Shown here one piece after another: positions 5,194-5,219 of a stretch of 5,219 nucleotides of DNA. Origin of the DNA: Candidatus Fischerbacteria bacterium RBG_13_37_8 (GTDB lineage: Bacteria; Acidobacteriota; HRBIN11; MFGW01); the NCBI GenBank assembly GCA_001780385.1, contig MFGW01000057.1, forward strand, positions 3,744 to 8,962, written 5' to 3'. The position numbers were made by a program, and so were the translations under genes. Below the pieces are notes generated by a model. That model had not been told where the DNA came from and made no database searches. It saw nothing but the letters and a program-made list of their open reading frames with translations. Each line of letters begins with the position of its first letter. The stretch's first letter is position 1.

Positions 5194-5219
5194 GGGATTG
5201 CTTCGTTCTGCTTCGCAGA
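5194..5219. repeat. Palindromic repeat, copy 2, cut by the window end
   Basis: The segment matches the reverse complement of 5068-5093 at 21 of 26 positions, beginning GGGATTGC in both. It forms the hairpin TCTGC-TTC-GCAGA (5207-5219). The rest of the element lies beyond the window. Confidence 0.65.

Larger units (their letters stand above)
4848..5219. other. Non-coding region upstream of obgE
   Basis: This 372-base stretch has no credible gene on either strand. Going leftward from the right edge it holds palindromic copy 2, about 100 AT-rich bases (5094-5193) in which I see nothing firm, palindromic copy 1, heptamer array C, the obgE promoter and the obgE leader. The leader contains a small imperfect direct repeat, GGGATCAAG-GGGTCAAG (4861-4877). 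No riboswitch or tRNA fold was recognised. The rplU-rpmA genes that often precede obgE are not here. Confidence 0.7.

Overview
The window looks like chromosomal DNA from an AT-rich, Gram-negative bacterium. The Gram-negative reading rests on a LapA/LapB-type protein, because that pair controls lipopolysaccharide synthesis. I cannot name the organism. A low-GC planctomycete of the anammox group (Brocadiales) or a similar deep-branching environmental lineage would fit, but that is a guess.

Layout. Positions 1-423 (+) hold the last 140 residues of a peptide-type ABC transporter substrate-binding protein, cut by the window edge. Positions 421-576 are an intergenic spacer built from two inverted arrays of the heptamer GGGACTG. 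From 4847 down to 576 (-) lies a tight run of six genes: obgE, nadD, rsfS, rlmH, a short DksA/TraR-type zinc-finger regulator, and a LapA-LapB fusion with TPRs and a C-terminal rubredoxin-like Cys4 site. The first two genes overlap and the others are 6-47 nt apart, so they are probably one operon. A near-consensus sigma70-type promoter sits at 4963-4935, about 90-115 nt upstream of obgE. Positions 4848-5219 contain no gene that I can support. They hold this promoter, a third heptamer array and two copies of an imperfect palindromic repeat.

How the genes fit together. ObgE, RsfS and RlmH all act on the large ribosomal subunit: assembly GTPase, anti-association factor on uL14, and methylation of 23S helix 69. 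NadD makes NAD. The DksA-like protein would tune RNA polymerase, and the LapAB-like protein would tune envelope synthesis. The operon therefore joins ribosome maturation to growth control.

Main points for a second look. (1) rsfS has no ATG, GTG or TTG that gives a full-length protein; its evident start is ATT, 6 nt after a perfect Shine-Dalgarno sequence. (2) Both convergent genes at 421-578 end in a TAG that is part of the heptamer repeat, and the two arrays can form a perfect 30-bp stem. (3) LapA and LapB domains are fused in one protein. (4) The palindromic repeats near the right end differ by a compensatory base-pair change. I see no CRISPR array, tRNA, rRNA, transposase or phage gene, and no wholly new multi-gene system.
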